Assembly (NCBI RefSeq): GCF_006538365.1
Contig: NZ_BJKN01000002.1
Span: 207,276 to 271,275, forward strand
Direction of reading: 5' to 3'
Origin: Moorella sp. E308F
GTDB taxonomy: Bacteria; Bacillota; DSM-521; Neomoorellales; Neomoorellaceae
DNA: 64,000 bases
A program made the position numbers and the translations under genes. Below are positions 29,201-37,302 of this stretch, piece after piece. How positions within the stretch are numbered: the first letter of the stretch is position 1; the number at the start of each line of letters is the position of its first letter. Below the pieces are notes generated by a model. That model worked only from the letters and a program-made list of their open reading frames with translations, ran no database searches and had not been told where the DNA came from.

Positions 29201-29985
29201 CCGATGTGTGGTTAAACAACGCCCAGGATTTAATTAAAAGCGGCACGGCCAAACTCAGCGAGGCCATTTCCACCCGTGATGATATTATGAACTACCTCAT
29301 GCAGCACGGCGTGGTGGCCGATATCGCCTTCCGGACCATGGAGGATGTGCGTAAAGGCAAGGGTGTAAAAAAAGAGTATGAAGAGGCCATCCGGGCGGCA
29401 GGAGTACCCGAATGGTTCATCCAGTCCTGCAAAAAAATCAGTTATCTCTTTCCCAAGGCCCATGCCGTGGCCTACGTAACCATGGCCTTCCGCATCGCCT
29501 ACTTTAAAGTCTATTACCCGGAGGCCTTCTACGCTTCCTTTTTCAGCATCCGCGCCGATGAATTCGACGCCGATATTGTCGTTGCCGGCCTGCCCCGTAT
29601 CCAGGAGGAAATCGCGACCCTGGAGAAAAAGGGCAGTGAGGCCACCGCCCGGGAGAAGAACATCCTCACCATCCTGGAGGTAGCCCGGGAAATGTACTGC
29701 CGGGGCATTACCATGGAGCGCATTGATTTGCAAAGATCGGCTGCCAGCCGTTTTCAGGTGGGCAAGGGTAAGCTGTTACCGCCCCTGGCGGCCCTGCCCG
29801 GGGTAGGTCAGGCGGCGGCCGAGGCTATCGTCCGCGCCCGCCAGGAACGGCCCTTTACCTCTCTTGAGGACCTCCAGCGCCGCAGTCGGGTGAGCAAAAC
29901 GGTCATCGAAGCCCTGGAGAAACACGGTGCCTTAGCCGGCTTGCCTGCCTCCGATCAGCTGGCGTTTTTTGGCGGTTTTCTATAA
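26293..29985 (+). CDS. polC: DNA polymerase III PolC-type alpha subunit lacking the exonuclease domain
   Basis: PolC is the main replicative polymerase of Gram-positive bacteria. The 1230-residue protein has the PolC N-terminal region, an OB domain (about 215-310), PHP, the zinc-binding palm insertion (CPACRYS, CGADLP, CPRCG), the catalytic PDIDLNFSGEYQ and a helix-hairpin-helix end. The usual DEDD proofreading exonuclease, normally inserted in the PHP domain, is absent: YGLEGYLFDEDD runs straight into YHIILLVKNKQGLENLYRLVS. PHP metal residues (HLHTKMS, ITDHG, GDVHF) are kept. Typical PolC is about 1400 residues. It follows proS as in Bacillus. Confidence 0.95.
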   Translation: MAMAGRENLWQELLRQGAVHKVTIDRKSGRCYLSLCPPCNLEPEDIEACRQLLARQFPGFEFIFNILGPSPPADLATFCREKKAAILDEVARRLGNGTSAWLAGARLEPGAGVLQLILPVSLAVEALRSCRGDRVLQEVLQQYGYQVQVELVADREYQEELAAVSRRLQEERLVRVREEAADVGKEDGPAKKDGQEKKGNSRQNMDNGFLLGKKITAPFLPLKEIQEEEKQVAVQGEVLDFTARQLKSGRWLVSFNLTDYTDSISVKAFADAGPLVENGLAAGEWVQVQGPVQYDRYSQELVLIADAVARGERPERRDTAPEKRVELHLHTKMSAMDGVTEVAAAVKQAARWGHGAIAITDHGVLQAFPAAAEAGSKYGVKIIYGLEGYLFDEDDQPPDRQQTYHIILLVKNKQGLENLYRLVSRAHLEYFYRKPRLPRRLIQQYREGLLLGTACEAGELIRHYLAGASAERLEEIASFYDFLEIQPLANNDFLIREGKLADRQALMDMNRQIIALGQKLHKPVVATGDVHFLNPEDAIYRQILQAGQGYADEVQAPLYYRTTEEMLAEFSYLDAATARQVVVTNPRLIADQIEELKPIPDEFYPPEIPGAEEELTRIVTTRAHDWYGDPLPELVRARLDKEMKSIIGHGFAVLYLIAHKLVLKSNEDGYLVGSRGSVGSSLVATLAGITEVNPLPPHYRCPACRYSEFITDGSVNCGADLPAKDCPRCGTRLLKDGHDIPFEVFLGFKGDKVPDIDLNFSGEYQPRAHQYAEEIFGKDHVFRAGTIATLAERTAFGFVHKYLEERGLKARQAEINRLVRGITGVKRTTGQHPGGLMVVPRRVDIHLFTPLQRPADDTGSNTITTHFDYEAISHRLVKLDLLGHDDPTVIKMLEDLTGVDAREIPLDEPRTMSLFSSVEALGVRPEDIGSQVGTLGIPEFGTRFVRQMLEETRPRTFAELVRISGFSHGTDVWLNNAQDLIKSGTAKLSEAISTRDDIMNYLMQHGVVADIAFRTMEDVRKGKGVKKEYEEAIRAAGVPEWFIQSCKKISYLFPKAHAVAYVTMAFRIAYFKVYYPEAFYASFFSIRADEFDADIVVAGLPRIQEEIATLEKKGSEATAREKNILTILEVAREMYCRGITMERIDLQRSAASRFQVGKGKLLPPLAALPGVGQAAAEAIVRARQERPFTSLEDLQRRSRVSKTVIEALEKHGALAGLPASDQLAFFGGFL

Positions 29986-30029
29986 CACTCCCACTTTAGC
30001 TTTATTAGCATATAGATTGGGGGATATTA

Positions 30030-31712
30030 ATGAAATATAATAATCTGGTCATCGGCATCGACTTTGGCACCGATTCGGTGCGGGCGGTGGTGGTCGATGC
30101 CGTCACCGGAGAAGAGCTGGCCAGAGAGGTGGCATATTACCGGCGCTGGGCCGCAGGTATGTACTGCGATCCGGGCAAGAATCAATTCCGCCAGCACCCC
30201 CTGGACTATCTCGAAGGGTTGGAAGCCGCCGTCAAGGGGGCCCTGGCTGGACTCCCGCCGGGGGCGGCGCAGCGGGTGGTGGGCATCGGTATCGACACCA
30301 CCGGTTCAACACCGGGTCCTGTCGATGCTGGCGGACGCCCCCTGGCCCTGCGCGAAGAATTTAGCGAGAACCCCAACGCCATGTTCATCCTCTGGAAGGA
30401 CCATACCGCCGTGCAAGAGGCCGGGGAGATCAACTATGCGGCCCGCCATTGGGGCGGCAGCGATTTCACCAAATATGAAGGCGGGGTCTATTCCTCCGAG
30501 TGGTTTTGGGCCAAGATCCTCCACGTTTTACGTCACGACCCGGCGGTAAGGGCAGCAGCCTATTCCTGGGTGGAACATTGCGACTGGATACCAGCCTTGC
30601 TCACAGGCACCGAAGATCCCCGGCTACTCAAGAGAAGCCGCTGCGCGGCCGGGCATAAAGCCATGTGGCACGAAGAATGGGGAGGGCTGCCGCCGGAAGA
30701 ATTCTTGGTACGTATCGATCCCCTCCTGCAGGGCCTGCGCGACCGGCTCTACAGCAAGACGTACACCGCCGCTACCCGGGCCGGGAATCTCACGCCCGCA
30801 TGGGCGGAGCGGCTCGGTCTACCGCCGGGGATCGCGGTAGCGGTAGGGGCCGTGGACGCCCACATGGGCGCCGTGGGCGGCGGGATCACCCCCGGAGCCC
30901 TGGTGAAGATTATGGGCACCTCCACCTGCGACATAATGGTTGCTCCTAAGGAAACAATCGGCGATAAATTAATCGGCGGCATCTGCGGCCAGGTAGACGG
31001 CTCGGTCATACCCGGCCTCATCGGCCTGGAAGCGGGCCAGTCAGCCTACGGCGACGTCTATGCCTGGTTCAAAGACCTCCTTTCCTGGCCCCTGGAGGTT
31101 CTGCTGCCAGAAATCTCCCTGGTGGACAGGGAAATCGGGGCAAAGCTACAAGAAGAGATAGAAGGCCGCCTCCTCCAGCGCCTTTCAGAAGAAGCAGCCA
31201 GGATCCCCGCCGGTGAGACGGGATTACTGGCCCTGGACTGGCTCAACGGCCGGCGGACCCCCTACGCGGACCAGACACTGAAGGGAGCCATTACCGGCCT
31301 GACCCTTGGAACCACCGCGCCTAAGATTTTCCGCGCCCTGGTAGAGGCCACGGCCTATGGAGCCAGGGCCATCAACGACCGGTTTATGGAAGAAGGCATC
31401 GAAATCAAAGAAGTTATCGCCCTGGGCGGCATCGCCAGGAAGAACGACTTTGTCATGCAGGTCCTGGCCGATGTGCTGGCCATGCCCATTAAAGTAGCCG
31501 CCTCGGACCAGACCTGCGCCCTGGGGTCAGCCATGTTCGGCGCCGTTGCTGCCGGGCTGTACCCGACGGTGGAGGCGGCCCAGGAAAAGATGGGCTGCGG
31601 TTTCGCCAAAACGTACATCCCTGACCCTGAAAATGCCGCCAGGTACCGCGAGCTGTACCGGGACTATCTGACCCTGGGCATGGTGCTGGAGGATCATTTG
31701 CGGAAGATGTAG
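30030..31712 (+). CDS. araB: Ribulokinase (FGGY carbohydrate kinase)
   Basis: This 560-residue FGGY kinase fits AraB in length and motifs: GIDFGTDSVRAVVVD at the N-terminus, KDHTAVQEAGEIN, GAVDAHMGAVGGGI, MGTSTCDIM and the C-terminal ALGGIARKNDFVMQVLADVL with AASDQTCALGSAMFG. It would phosphorylate L-ribulose or a related ketose. No other sugar gene is nearby. It interrupts the usual polC-rimP order and is followed by a 450-bp non-coding stretch, so it may be an insertion. The SD is TTGGGGGAT before ATG. Confidence 0.88.
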   Translation: MKYNNLVIGIDFGTDSVRAVVVDAVTGEELAREVAYYRRWAAGMYCDPGKNQFRQHPLDYLEGLEAAVKGALAGLPPGAAQRVVGIGIDTTGSTPGPVDAGGRPLALREEFSENPNAMFILWKDHTAVQEAGEINYAARHWGGSDFTKYEGGVYSSEWFWAKILHVLRHDPAVRAAAYSWVEHCDWIPALLTGTEDPRLLKRSRCAAGHKAMWHEEWGGLPPEEFLVRIDPLLQGLRDRLYSKTYTAATRAGNLTPAWAERLGLPPGIAVAVGAVDAHMGAVGGGITPGALVKIMGTSTCDIMVAPKETIGDKLIGGICGQVDGSVIPGLIGLEAGQSAYGDVYAWFKDLLSWPLEVLLPEISLVDREIGAKLQEEIEGRLLQRLSEEAARIPAGETGLLALDWLNGRRTPYADQTLKGAITGLTLGTTAPKIFRALVEATAYGARAINDRFMEEGIEIKEVIALGGIARKNDFVMQVLADVLAMPIKVAASDQTCALGSAMFGAVAAGLYPTVEAAQEKMGCGFAKTYIPDPENAARYRELYRDYLTLGMVLEDHLRKM

Positions 31713-31781
31713 AGGGGTACAATTCCTCATTAAACCTGGCTTAATTATGAAAATGGGAACATAAGCGGAGGAAAAACGGCG

Positions 31782-31826
31782 ATGGTGTGGAGAGGGTGGG
31801 GGATATCCGGGTTAAGTACAACTTAA
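31782..31826 (+). CDS. Possible 14-codon Trp-containing leader peptide
   Basis: A very strong SD (GCGGAGG, 31765-31771) precedes an ATG at 31782 that opens MVWRGWGISGLSTT followed by TAA. The stop lies inside the palindrome at 31811-31827. It could be a leader peptide or the remnant of a truncated gene; there is no homology evidence. Two tryptophans in 14 codons is notable, but no downstream tryptophan gene exists. Confidence 0.2.
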   Translation: MVWRGWGISGLSTT

Positions 31827-31827
31827 C
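31811..31827. promoter_or_regulatory. Palindrome GTTAAGT-ACA-ACTTAAC
   Basis: Perfect 7-bp arms are separated by 3 bp, in the non-coding stretch after the ribulokinase gene. It is operator-like, or a remnant end of an inserted segment. Confidence 0.4.
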
Positions 31828-31941
31828 ACTAAGGGGGAAGCCATGGGCTGCCGCAATTTTTCACCCAATCAGCGCCGGGGTTGTTAACCCATTCCGGGGC
31901 ATCCTCGGCCGCTAGAATACCGCGCGTATTTTTAAATGCTT

Positions 31942-31982
31942 GAACTTGCATTTCGCGCTAAAGGGTAGAGAAATGCAACTTC
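31942..31982. repeat. Long inverted repeat in the araB-rimP gap
   Basis: The arms at 31942-31954 and 31970-31982 match over 12 of 13 bp (cores TTGCATTTC and GAAATGCAA) around a 15-nt loop. No T-tract or gene is attached. The rest of the 31713-32031 interval shows no supported gene. Confidence 0.5.
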
Positions 31983-32031
31983 CCATTAAGCGATCTGAAC
32001 CGGGGGGGCATAGGCCAATTTATTTTTTCCC

Positions 32032-32060
32032 TTGCAGCCCGGAGCAACCTGTGCTATACT
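32032..32060 (+). promoter_or_regulatory. Promoter of the rimP-nusA-infB operon
   Basis: TTGCAG and TATACT are separated by exactly 17 bp, 100 bp before rimP. The transcript would begin just upstream of the hairpin at 32106. Confidence 0.75.
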
Positions 32061-32105
32061 ATTTTCAGGTTGTTTTCACTCAGACATTACCTGGTGTGTT
32101 GCTGG

Positions 32106-32133
32106 AAAAGAGTGGGTCAGTGCCCACTCTTTT
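32106..32133 (+). terminator. Attenuator-like hairpin in the rimP leader
   Basis: AAAAGAGTGGG and CCCACTCTTTT form a perfect 11-bp stem with a 6-nt loop between the promoter and rimP. The T-run is in the 3' arm, as in a reversible intrinsic terminator. It suggests early termination control of the operon that encodes NusA, itself a termination factor. Confidence 0.6.
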
Positions 32134-32160
32134 ATGTTGAAAACCTGGGAGGCTACCCTT

Positions 32161-32637
32161 TTGAGCAAACTGACGGAATTAATTCAGGGCCTGGTGGAAC
32201 CGGTACTGACCGGGATGGGCTACGAACTGGTCGACCTGCAGTACGGCCGGGAAGGAGGGCGCTATATCCTGCGGCTGTTTATCGACCGGCCGGAAGGTAT
32301 CGGCCTGGATGATTGCGAAAAGGTCAGCCGTGCCGTCGGTGACATCCTGGACCAGGAAGATCCCATCCCCAATAGTTATTACCTGGAAGTATCGTCGCCG
32401 GGCCTGGAGCGCCCCTTAAAGAAAGAAACCGATTTTCAGCGTTTTGCCGGGCGAAAAGTGAGATTGCGTATGTTTGCCCCCATTGACGGTCAACGTCATT
32501 TTCAGGGGCGGCTCCTGGGTTACCGGGAGGGGCAGGTGCAGGTGCAGCTCGATGATGGTCGCCAGCTGGCCGTCCCCCTGGACCAGGTAGCGACTGCCAG
32601 GTTGGTGTTTGACCTGGCGGAGGATGAGGAGGCCTAA
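32161..32637 (+). CDS. rimP: Ribosome maturation factor RimP
   Basis: RimP assists late assembly of the 30S subunit. The 158-residue protein has the N-terminal domain [23 protein letters not shown] and the motif [17 protein letters not shown], then a C-terminal SH3-like barrel. TTG 32161 is chosen because GGGAGG (32147-32152) lies 8 bp ahead and the family length fits; an in-frame ATG at 32134 has no SD. nusA starts 2 bp after the stop. Confidence 0.95.
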   Translation: MSKLTELIQGLVEPVLTGMGYELVDLQYGREGGRYILRLFIDRPEGIGLDDCEKVSRAVGDILDQEDPIPNSYYLEVSSPGLERPLKKETDFQRFAGRKVRLRMFAPIDGQRHFQGRLLGYREGQVQVQLDDGRQLAVPLDQVATARLVFDLAEDEEA

Positions 32638-32639
32638 GG

Positions 32640-33728
32640 ATGAATATTGAATTTATCCAAGCATTACAGGACCTGGAAAAGGAAAAGGGTATTAAGGTCG
32701 ACATCCTGCTGGAAGCCATCGAGGCAGCCTTGATATCGGCTTATAAGAAAAACTTTGGGTCGGCTCACAATGTCCGGGTGGAAATCCAGCGTGACACAGG
32801 GGAGATTAAAGTCCTGGCCCAGCGCCAGGTGGTCGAAGAAGTAAGCGATCCCCGGACGGAGATTTCCCTGGCGGAAGCCCGGGTTATAAATAGCAATTAT
32901 GAGATCGGCGATGTGGTAGAAAAGGAGGTAACGCCGCGGGATTTTGGGCGTATAGCCGCCCAGACGGCCAAACAGGTAGTCGTCCAGCGTATCCGTGAAG
33001 CCGAGCGGAGTTTAATTTACGATGAGTTTATTGGCCGGGAAAACGATATTGTTACCGGGGTTGTCCAGCGCCAGGAAGGTAAAAATGTTATCCTGGACCT
33101 GGGCCGGGCGGAGGCCATCCTCCTGCCAAGCGAGCAAAGCCCCGGTGAGGTTTACCGCCAGGGAGAACGCTTCAAGGCTTACATCCTCGAAGTACGCAAG
33201 ACCAACAAAGGGCCGCAAATTCTGGTGTCCCGGACCCATCCCGGACTGATTAAAAGGCTTTTTGAACTGGAAGTGCCAGAAATTCATGACGGGATTGTGG
33301 AAATTAAGGGGGTGGCCCGGGAGGCCGGTGCCCGCTCCAAAATTGCCGTCCATTCCCGGGATGAAAAGGTGGACCCCGTCGGCGCCTGCGTGGGACCCAA
33401 AGGCTCTCGGGTGCAGGCGGTAGTCCAGGAACTCCGGGGCGAAAAAATCGATATTATTAAATGGAGCGACGACCCGGCTGTCTTTGTGGCCAACTCCTTG
33501 AGTCCGGCCAGGGTCCTGGACGTTACCGTGGATGAAGAAAATAAGGCCAGTCAGGTAATCGTTCCCGATAACCAGCTATCCCTGGCCATTGGCAAGGAAG
33601 GCCAGAATGCCCGCTTGGCAGCAAGGATAACTGGTTGGAAAATCGATATTAAAAGTGAATCCGAAGCTGGTGACTGGGATACCTGGGATAACGACCTGGA
33701 ACTTGAAGGCGGGATAGAGGAGGAGTAA
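32640..33728 (+). CDS. nusA: Transcription termination/antitermination factor NusA
   Basis: NusA binds RNA polymerase and tunes pausing, termination and antitermination. The 362-residue protein has the N-terminal RNAP-binding domain, S1 (about 130-200), and KH1/KH2 domains with [21 protein letters not shown] and [19 protein letters not shown]. It is the short Firmicute form without the C-terminal acidic repeats of E. coli. It overlaps the SD context of rnpM, which begins 2 bp downstream. Confidence 0.97.
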   Translation: MNIEFIQALQDLEKEKGIKVDILLEAIEAALISAYKKNFGSAHNVRVEIQRDTGEIKVLAQRQVVEEVSDPRTEISLAEARVINSNYEIGDVVEKEVTPRDFGRIAAQTAKQVVVQRIREAERSLIYDEFIGRENDIVTGVVQRQEGKNVILDLGRAEAILLPSEQSPGEVYRQGERFKAYILEVRKTNKGPQILVSRTHPGLIKRLFELEVPEIHDGIVEIKGVAREAGARSKIAVHSRDEKVDPVGACVGPKGSRVQAVVQELRGEKIDIIKWSDDPAVFVANSLSPARVLDVTVDEENKASQVIVPDNQLSLAIGKEGQNARLAARITGWKIDIKSESEAGDWDTWDNDLELEGGIEEE

Positions 33729-33730
33729 GC

Positions 33731-34012
33731 TTGCCCAAGCCCAGGAAAATACCCGTGCGCATGTGTGTCGGTTGCCGGACTCGTGATGATAAACGTAATT
33801 TATTACGAGTTGTCCGTACACCGACGCAAGAGGTGGTCCTTGACCCTACCGGGAAACGTGCCGGGAGAGGGGCCTATATCTGCCCCAGAGTGGAATGCCT
33901 GCGCAAAGCCCTTAAAAGCCGGGCCCTGGAGCGGGCCCTGGGTGTAAGCCTAACCCCGGAGGTCATGGCTGACCTCGAAGCCAGCCTCACCCGGGGTAAT
34001 GGTCATGAATAA
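33731..34012 (+). CDS. rnpM: RNase P modulator RnpM (YlxR, DUF448)
   Basis: This 93-residue protein has the YlxR signature: [35 protein letters not shown] and CLRKALK. In Bacillus subtilis the homologue binds the RNase P RNA and modulates its activity. TTG start behind GGAGGAGTAAGC. The gene is translationally coupled to ylxQ, whose start overlaps its end. Confidence 0.92.
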   Translation: MPKPRKIPVRMCVGCRTRDDKRNLLRVVRTPTQEVVLDPTGKRAGRGAYICPRVECLRKALKSRALERALGVSLTPEVMADLEASLTRGNGHE

Positions 34013-34313
34013 AGTTTATAACCTCCTCGGCCTGGCTTACCGGGCTGGCAAGGTAGCCTGGGGATACCAGGCAGTTATGGCGGCTATCAAGAGGCGAAAG
34101 GTTTTTCTCTTATTGCTGGCAGTTGACAGCAGCCCCCGGATGAGGGGTAAACTACTGGCAACCTGCCGGGAATCCGGCATTGAAGCAATTGTTTATGGCG
34201 ATAAAGTTACCATAGGAGTAGCGCTAGGTAAACCTCCATGTGCCGTCGTCGGCGTTACTGATGCAAATCTGGCCAGGTTAATCCGGCAACATGTACGGGA
34301 GGTTGGTGCATGA
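34005..34313 (+). CDS. ylxQ: L7Ae-family RNA-binding protein YlxQ
   Basis: This 102-residue member of the L7Ae/L30e/S12e family sits in the conserved nusA-rnpM-ylxQ-infB position. It shows NLLGLAYRAGKVAWGYQAVM and the C-terminal KPPCAVVGVTDANLARLI. L7Ae proteins bind RNA kink-turns; the exact ligand of YlxQ is unsettled. ATG 34005 is preferred because GGGG (33993-33996) is at correct distance; ATG 33999 is too close. Confidence 0.9.
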   Translation: MNKVYNLLGLAYRAGKVAWGYQAVMAAIKRRKVFLLLLAVDSSPRMRGKLLATCRESGIEAIVYGDKVTIGVALGKPPCAVVGVTDANLARLIRQHVREVGA

Positions 34314-34331
34314 GATTATGGGGGTGGTTTA

Positions 34332-36920
34332 ATGGCCAAAACACGCGTCTACGAATTAGCCAAGGAATTACGGGTTTCTAATAAGGATCTAATGGACACC
34401 ATGGCTCAACTGGGCATCTATACCCGTTCCCATATGAGTGTCCTGGAAAACGGGGAAGTAATAAAAATCCGCAACCATTACCGGCAGATGTGGCGAGCAG
34501 CCAGGGCGGCTAAGCTCAAGCAGCAACAGGCAGGAGCGACGTCGCCGGTGGAAGTTGTTGCCCAGCCCCAGCAGGTTATCGGGAAAGCACCTTCCACACC
34601 GGCGGCAGAGGCAGGGGTTAAGACCCGTCCGGAAAAAGAACAGAAGCCGGCTGCAGGGGAACCTGCCCCAGCGGCAGCGCAACCGGAACAGCACCGGGAA
34701 TATGAAAGTAAGGAACGTTCCGGCAAGGGGGAAAACGGGAACCAGCAATCAGGGAAACAACAACCCGGACAGGCTAAAAAACGGCAGGATCATAAGCAGG
34801 CCCGCCGGCGAGAAAACAAAGGCCAGGAGCAGGAAGGCCGCCGGGGCCAGGAACGGGAGGAGCGGACGGCCAGGGTTGACCAGCAGGTACAGGTACCAGC
34901 CCAGGTGGCTGCCCCGCGCCCGGCAGGTAAAGGCGCCGGCAGGCCGGCGCGAAATAAACAGCTGCGTATACCGAAACCGCCGGAGGCAGTTGCCAAGGAG
35001 GCGCCGGAAAAACGGCGGGAACGGCCGGTGGGTAAGCCGGCTGCCAAACAGGCTGAAACTGGCCGCAGCCGTAAGCTGGTAGAGCTTGAACAGCAGCGGG
35101 AGGAACGCCTGCTGCGGCGGGACAAAGATAAAAATAAAGCTAAGGTCGCTCAGCAGGAAGCACCCAAAGTCGTCCGCCGGATAACTTTGACGGGCAGCAT
35201 TACTGTCCAGGAACTGGCAAAAAGGCTCGGTAAAACGGCGGCTGAAGTTATCAAGTTTTTAATGGGCCAGGGCGTAATGGCCACCATCAACCAGGAGCTG
35301 GATATAGATACGGCCGCCATTGTCGCCCAGGAAATGGGGGCCATTGTTGAGGTTAAAGAGGAGAAACCCATTACCCTCCTGGAAGACCTGCCTGATGACC
35401 CGGAAAGCTTGCAAGAACGGCCGCCGGTAGTAACCGTTATGGGCCATGTCGATCACGGCAAGACCTCTTTGCTGGATGCCATTCGGCGCACCAATGTTAC
35501 GGCTACCGAGGCTGGCGGTATCACTCAGCATATTGGTGCCTACCAGGTAAAGGTTAAAAACCGGAAGATTACTTTCCTGGATACCCCCGGTCATGAGGCC
35601 TTTACGGCCATGCGCGCCAGGGGAGCCCAGGCGACGGATATAGCCATCCTGGTGGTGGCTGCCGATGATGGCGTCATGCCCCAGACGGTGGAGGCCATTA
35701 ACCATGCCAAAGCTGCCGGCGTACCCATTGTCGTGGCCATTAATAAAATAGATCGTCCCGAGGCCAACCCCGACCGGGTCAAACAGCAGTTGACGGAGTA
35801 CGGCCTGGTACCGGAGGAGTGGGGTGGCGATACCATTATGGTACCCGTCTCAGCCCTTAAAAAAGAGGGCCTCAATGAATTGCTGGAAATGACCTTACTC
35901 ACGGCCGATATGATGGAGCTAAAGGCAAACCCCAATCGCCCGGCCCGGGGGATTGTCATTGAAGCCAAGCTGGATAAAGGTCGTGGCCCGGTGGCTACCA
36001 TGCTGGTCCAGAAAGGTACCCTTAAAGTAGGTGACAACCTGGTAGCCGGGGCGGTTTACGGCCGGGTCAGGGCCCTCTTTGACGATAAAGGCGAGCGGGT
36101 AAAGAGCGCCGAGCCTTCTATGCCGGTGGAAGTCCTGGGCCTTTCCGATTTACCCCAGGCCGGTGACATTTTCCAGGTTGTGGAGGATGAAAAGCTGGCC
36201 CGCCAAATTGCCACCTTGCGCCAGGAAGAACGCCGCCAGGAAGAATTTAAGGCAGCCAACAAGACATCACTGGATGACCTATTCAAGCAGATGGAAGCAG
36301 GCGAGATCAAGGAGCTTAACCTGGTGGTCAAAGGCGACGTGCAGGGTTCGGTGGAAGCCCTGCGGGCGGCCCTGGAGCAGTTGTCTACCAACGAAGTTAA
36401 AGTTAATATCATTCATGGCGGAGTCGGTGCCATTACGGAAACCGACGTCATGCTGGCCGCAGCTTCCAAAGCTATCATCATCGGGTTTAACGTTCGCCCG
36501 GACGCCAACGCCCGGAGGGCGGCGGAAGAAGCAGGGGTAGAAATCCGTCTCTACCGGGTGATCTATGAGGTAATCGACGAGGTCAAGGCCGCCATGACCG
36601 GTCTTCTGGAGCCGGAGAAACGAGAAGTGGTCCTGGGCCGGGCCGAAGTACGGGCGACCTTTAAAGTGCCTAGGGTAGGTACGGTGGCCGGCTGCTTTGT
36701 CACCGAAGGTAAGGTTCAGAACCGAGCTCTGGCCCGGGTAATCCGGGACGGGGTAGTGGCCTTTGAAGGCCGCATTGAATCCCTGAAACGCTTTAAGGAT
36801 GACGTCCGGGAAGTAGCCCAGGGTTATGAATGCGGCATCGGTCTGGAAAAATTTAACGATATTAAGATTGGCGACGTTATCGAAGCTTATATTATAGAAG
36901 AGGTTAAACGGGAACTGTAG
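34332..36920 (+). CDS. infB: Translation initiation factor IF-2
   Basis: IF-2 is the GTPase that positions initiator tRNA and joins subunits. The 862-residue protein starts with an IF2_N motif ([19 protein letters not shown]), followed by a long low-complexity linker rich in Gln, Lys, Arg and Pro (about 60-275) and a second IF2_N ([19 protein letters not shown]). The GTPase motifs are [23 protein letters not shown] and NKIDRPEA. Two beta-barrel domains and a C-terminal fMet-tRNA-binding domain follow. The SD is GGGGGTGG before ATG. Confidence 0.97.
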   Translation: MAKTRVYELAKELRVSNKDLMDTMAQLGIYTRSHMSVLENGEVIKIRNHYRQMWRAARAAKLKQQQAGATSPVEVVAQPQQVIGKAPSTPAAEAGVKTRPEKEQKPAAGEPAPAAAQPEQHREYESKERSGKGENGNQQSGKQQPGQAKKRQDHKQARRRENKGQEQEGRRGQEREERTARVDQQVQVPAQVAAPRPAGKGAGRPARNKQLRIPKPPEAVAKEAPEKRRERPVGKPAAKQAETGRSRKLVELEQQREERLLRRDKDKNKAKVAQQEAPKVVRRITLTGSITVQELAKRLGKTAAEVIKFLMGQGVMATINQELDIDTAAIVAQEMGAIVEVKEEKPITLLEDLPDDPESLQERPPVVTVMGHVDHGKTSLLDAIRRTNVTATEAGGITQHIGAYQVKVKNRKITFLDTPGHEAFTAMRARGAQATDIAILVVAADDGVMPQTVEAINHAKAAGVPIVVAINKIDRPEANPDRVKQQLTEYGLVPEEWGGDTIMVPVSALKKEGLNELLEMTLLTADMMELKANPNRPARGIVIEAKLDKGRGPVATMLVQKGTLKVGDNLVAGAVYGRVRALFDDKGERVKSAEPSMPVEVLGLSDLPQAGDIFQVVEDEKLARQIATLRQEERRQEEFKAANKTSLDDLFKQMEAGEIKELNLVVKGDVQGSVEALRAALEQLSTNEVKVNIIHGGVGAITETDVMLAAASKAIIIGFNVRPDANARRAAEEAGVEIRLYRVIYEVIDEVKAAMTGLLEPEKREVVLGRAEVRATFKVPRVGTVAGCFVTEGKVQNRALARVIRDGVVAFEGRIESLKRFKDDVREVAQGYECGIGLEKFNDIKIGDVIEAYIIEEVKREL

Positions 36921-36933
36921 GGAGGCGATGGCC

Positions 36934-37302
36934 GTGGCGCTGCGGGTTGAGCGGGTTGCCGAACAGATGAAAAAAGAAATTGCCCAGATTTTGCGGGATG
37001 AATTGAAAGATCCCCGCCTGGAAGCCGGCCTGGTTACAGTTACAGGAGTAGAGCTTTCCAACGACCTCCACTATGCCAAAGTATACGTCAGCATCTACGG
37101 GGATGAAGCCCAAAAGAGTGAGGTCATGGAAGGCCTGGCCAGGGCAACCAGCTTTGTGCGGCGGGAAATAGGCCAGCGCCTGAAACTGCGTTATACTCCG
37201 GAAATTACCTTTAAATTTGATGCTTCCATCGAGCACGGCGATCATATCAACAGGTTGCTGGCGCGCGTCAAGGCAGAGGAGCAGGGACATGACGGCCGTT
37301 GA
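36934..37302 (+). CDS. rbfA: Ribosome-binding factor A
   Basis: RbfA is a 30S maturation and cold-adaptation factor with a KH-like fold. The protein of about 122 residues reads LRVERVAEQMKKEIAQILRDEL, followed by VTVTGVELSNDLHYAKVYVS and EITFKFDASIEHGDHINRLL. GTG 36934 is preferred because GGAGG (36921-36925) is 8 bp ahead; the ATG at 36928 is only 2 bp from it. It overlaps nrnA by 14 bp. Confidence 0.94.
   Translation: MALRVERVAEQMKKEIAQILRDELKDPRLEAGLVTVTGVELSNDLHYAKVYVSIYGDEAQKSEVMEGLARATSFVRREIGQRLKLRYTPEITFKFDASIEHGDHINRLLARVKAEEQGHDGR

Noticed and set aside
31940-32140. 66-codon frame across the rimP promoter
   Set aside because: It contains a hairpin, the -35/-10 boxes and the attenuator; not coding.
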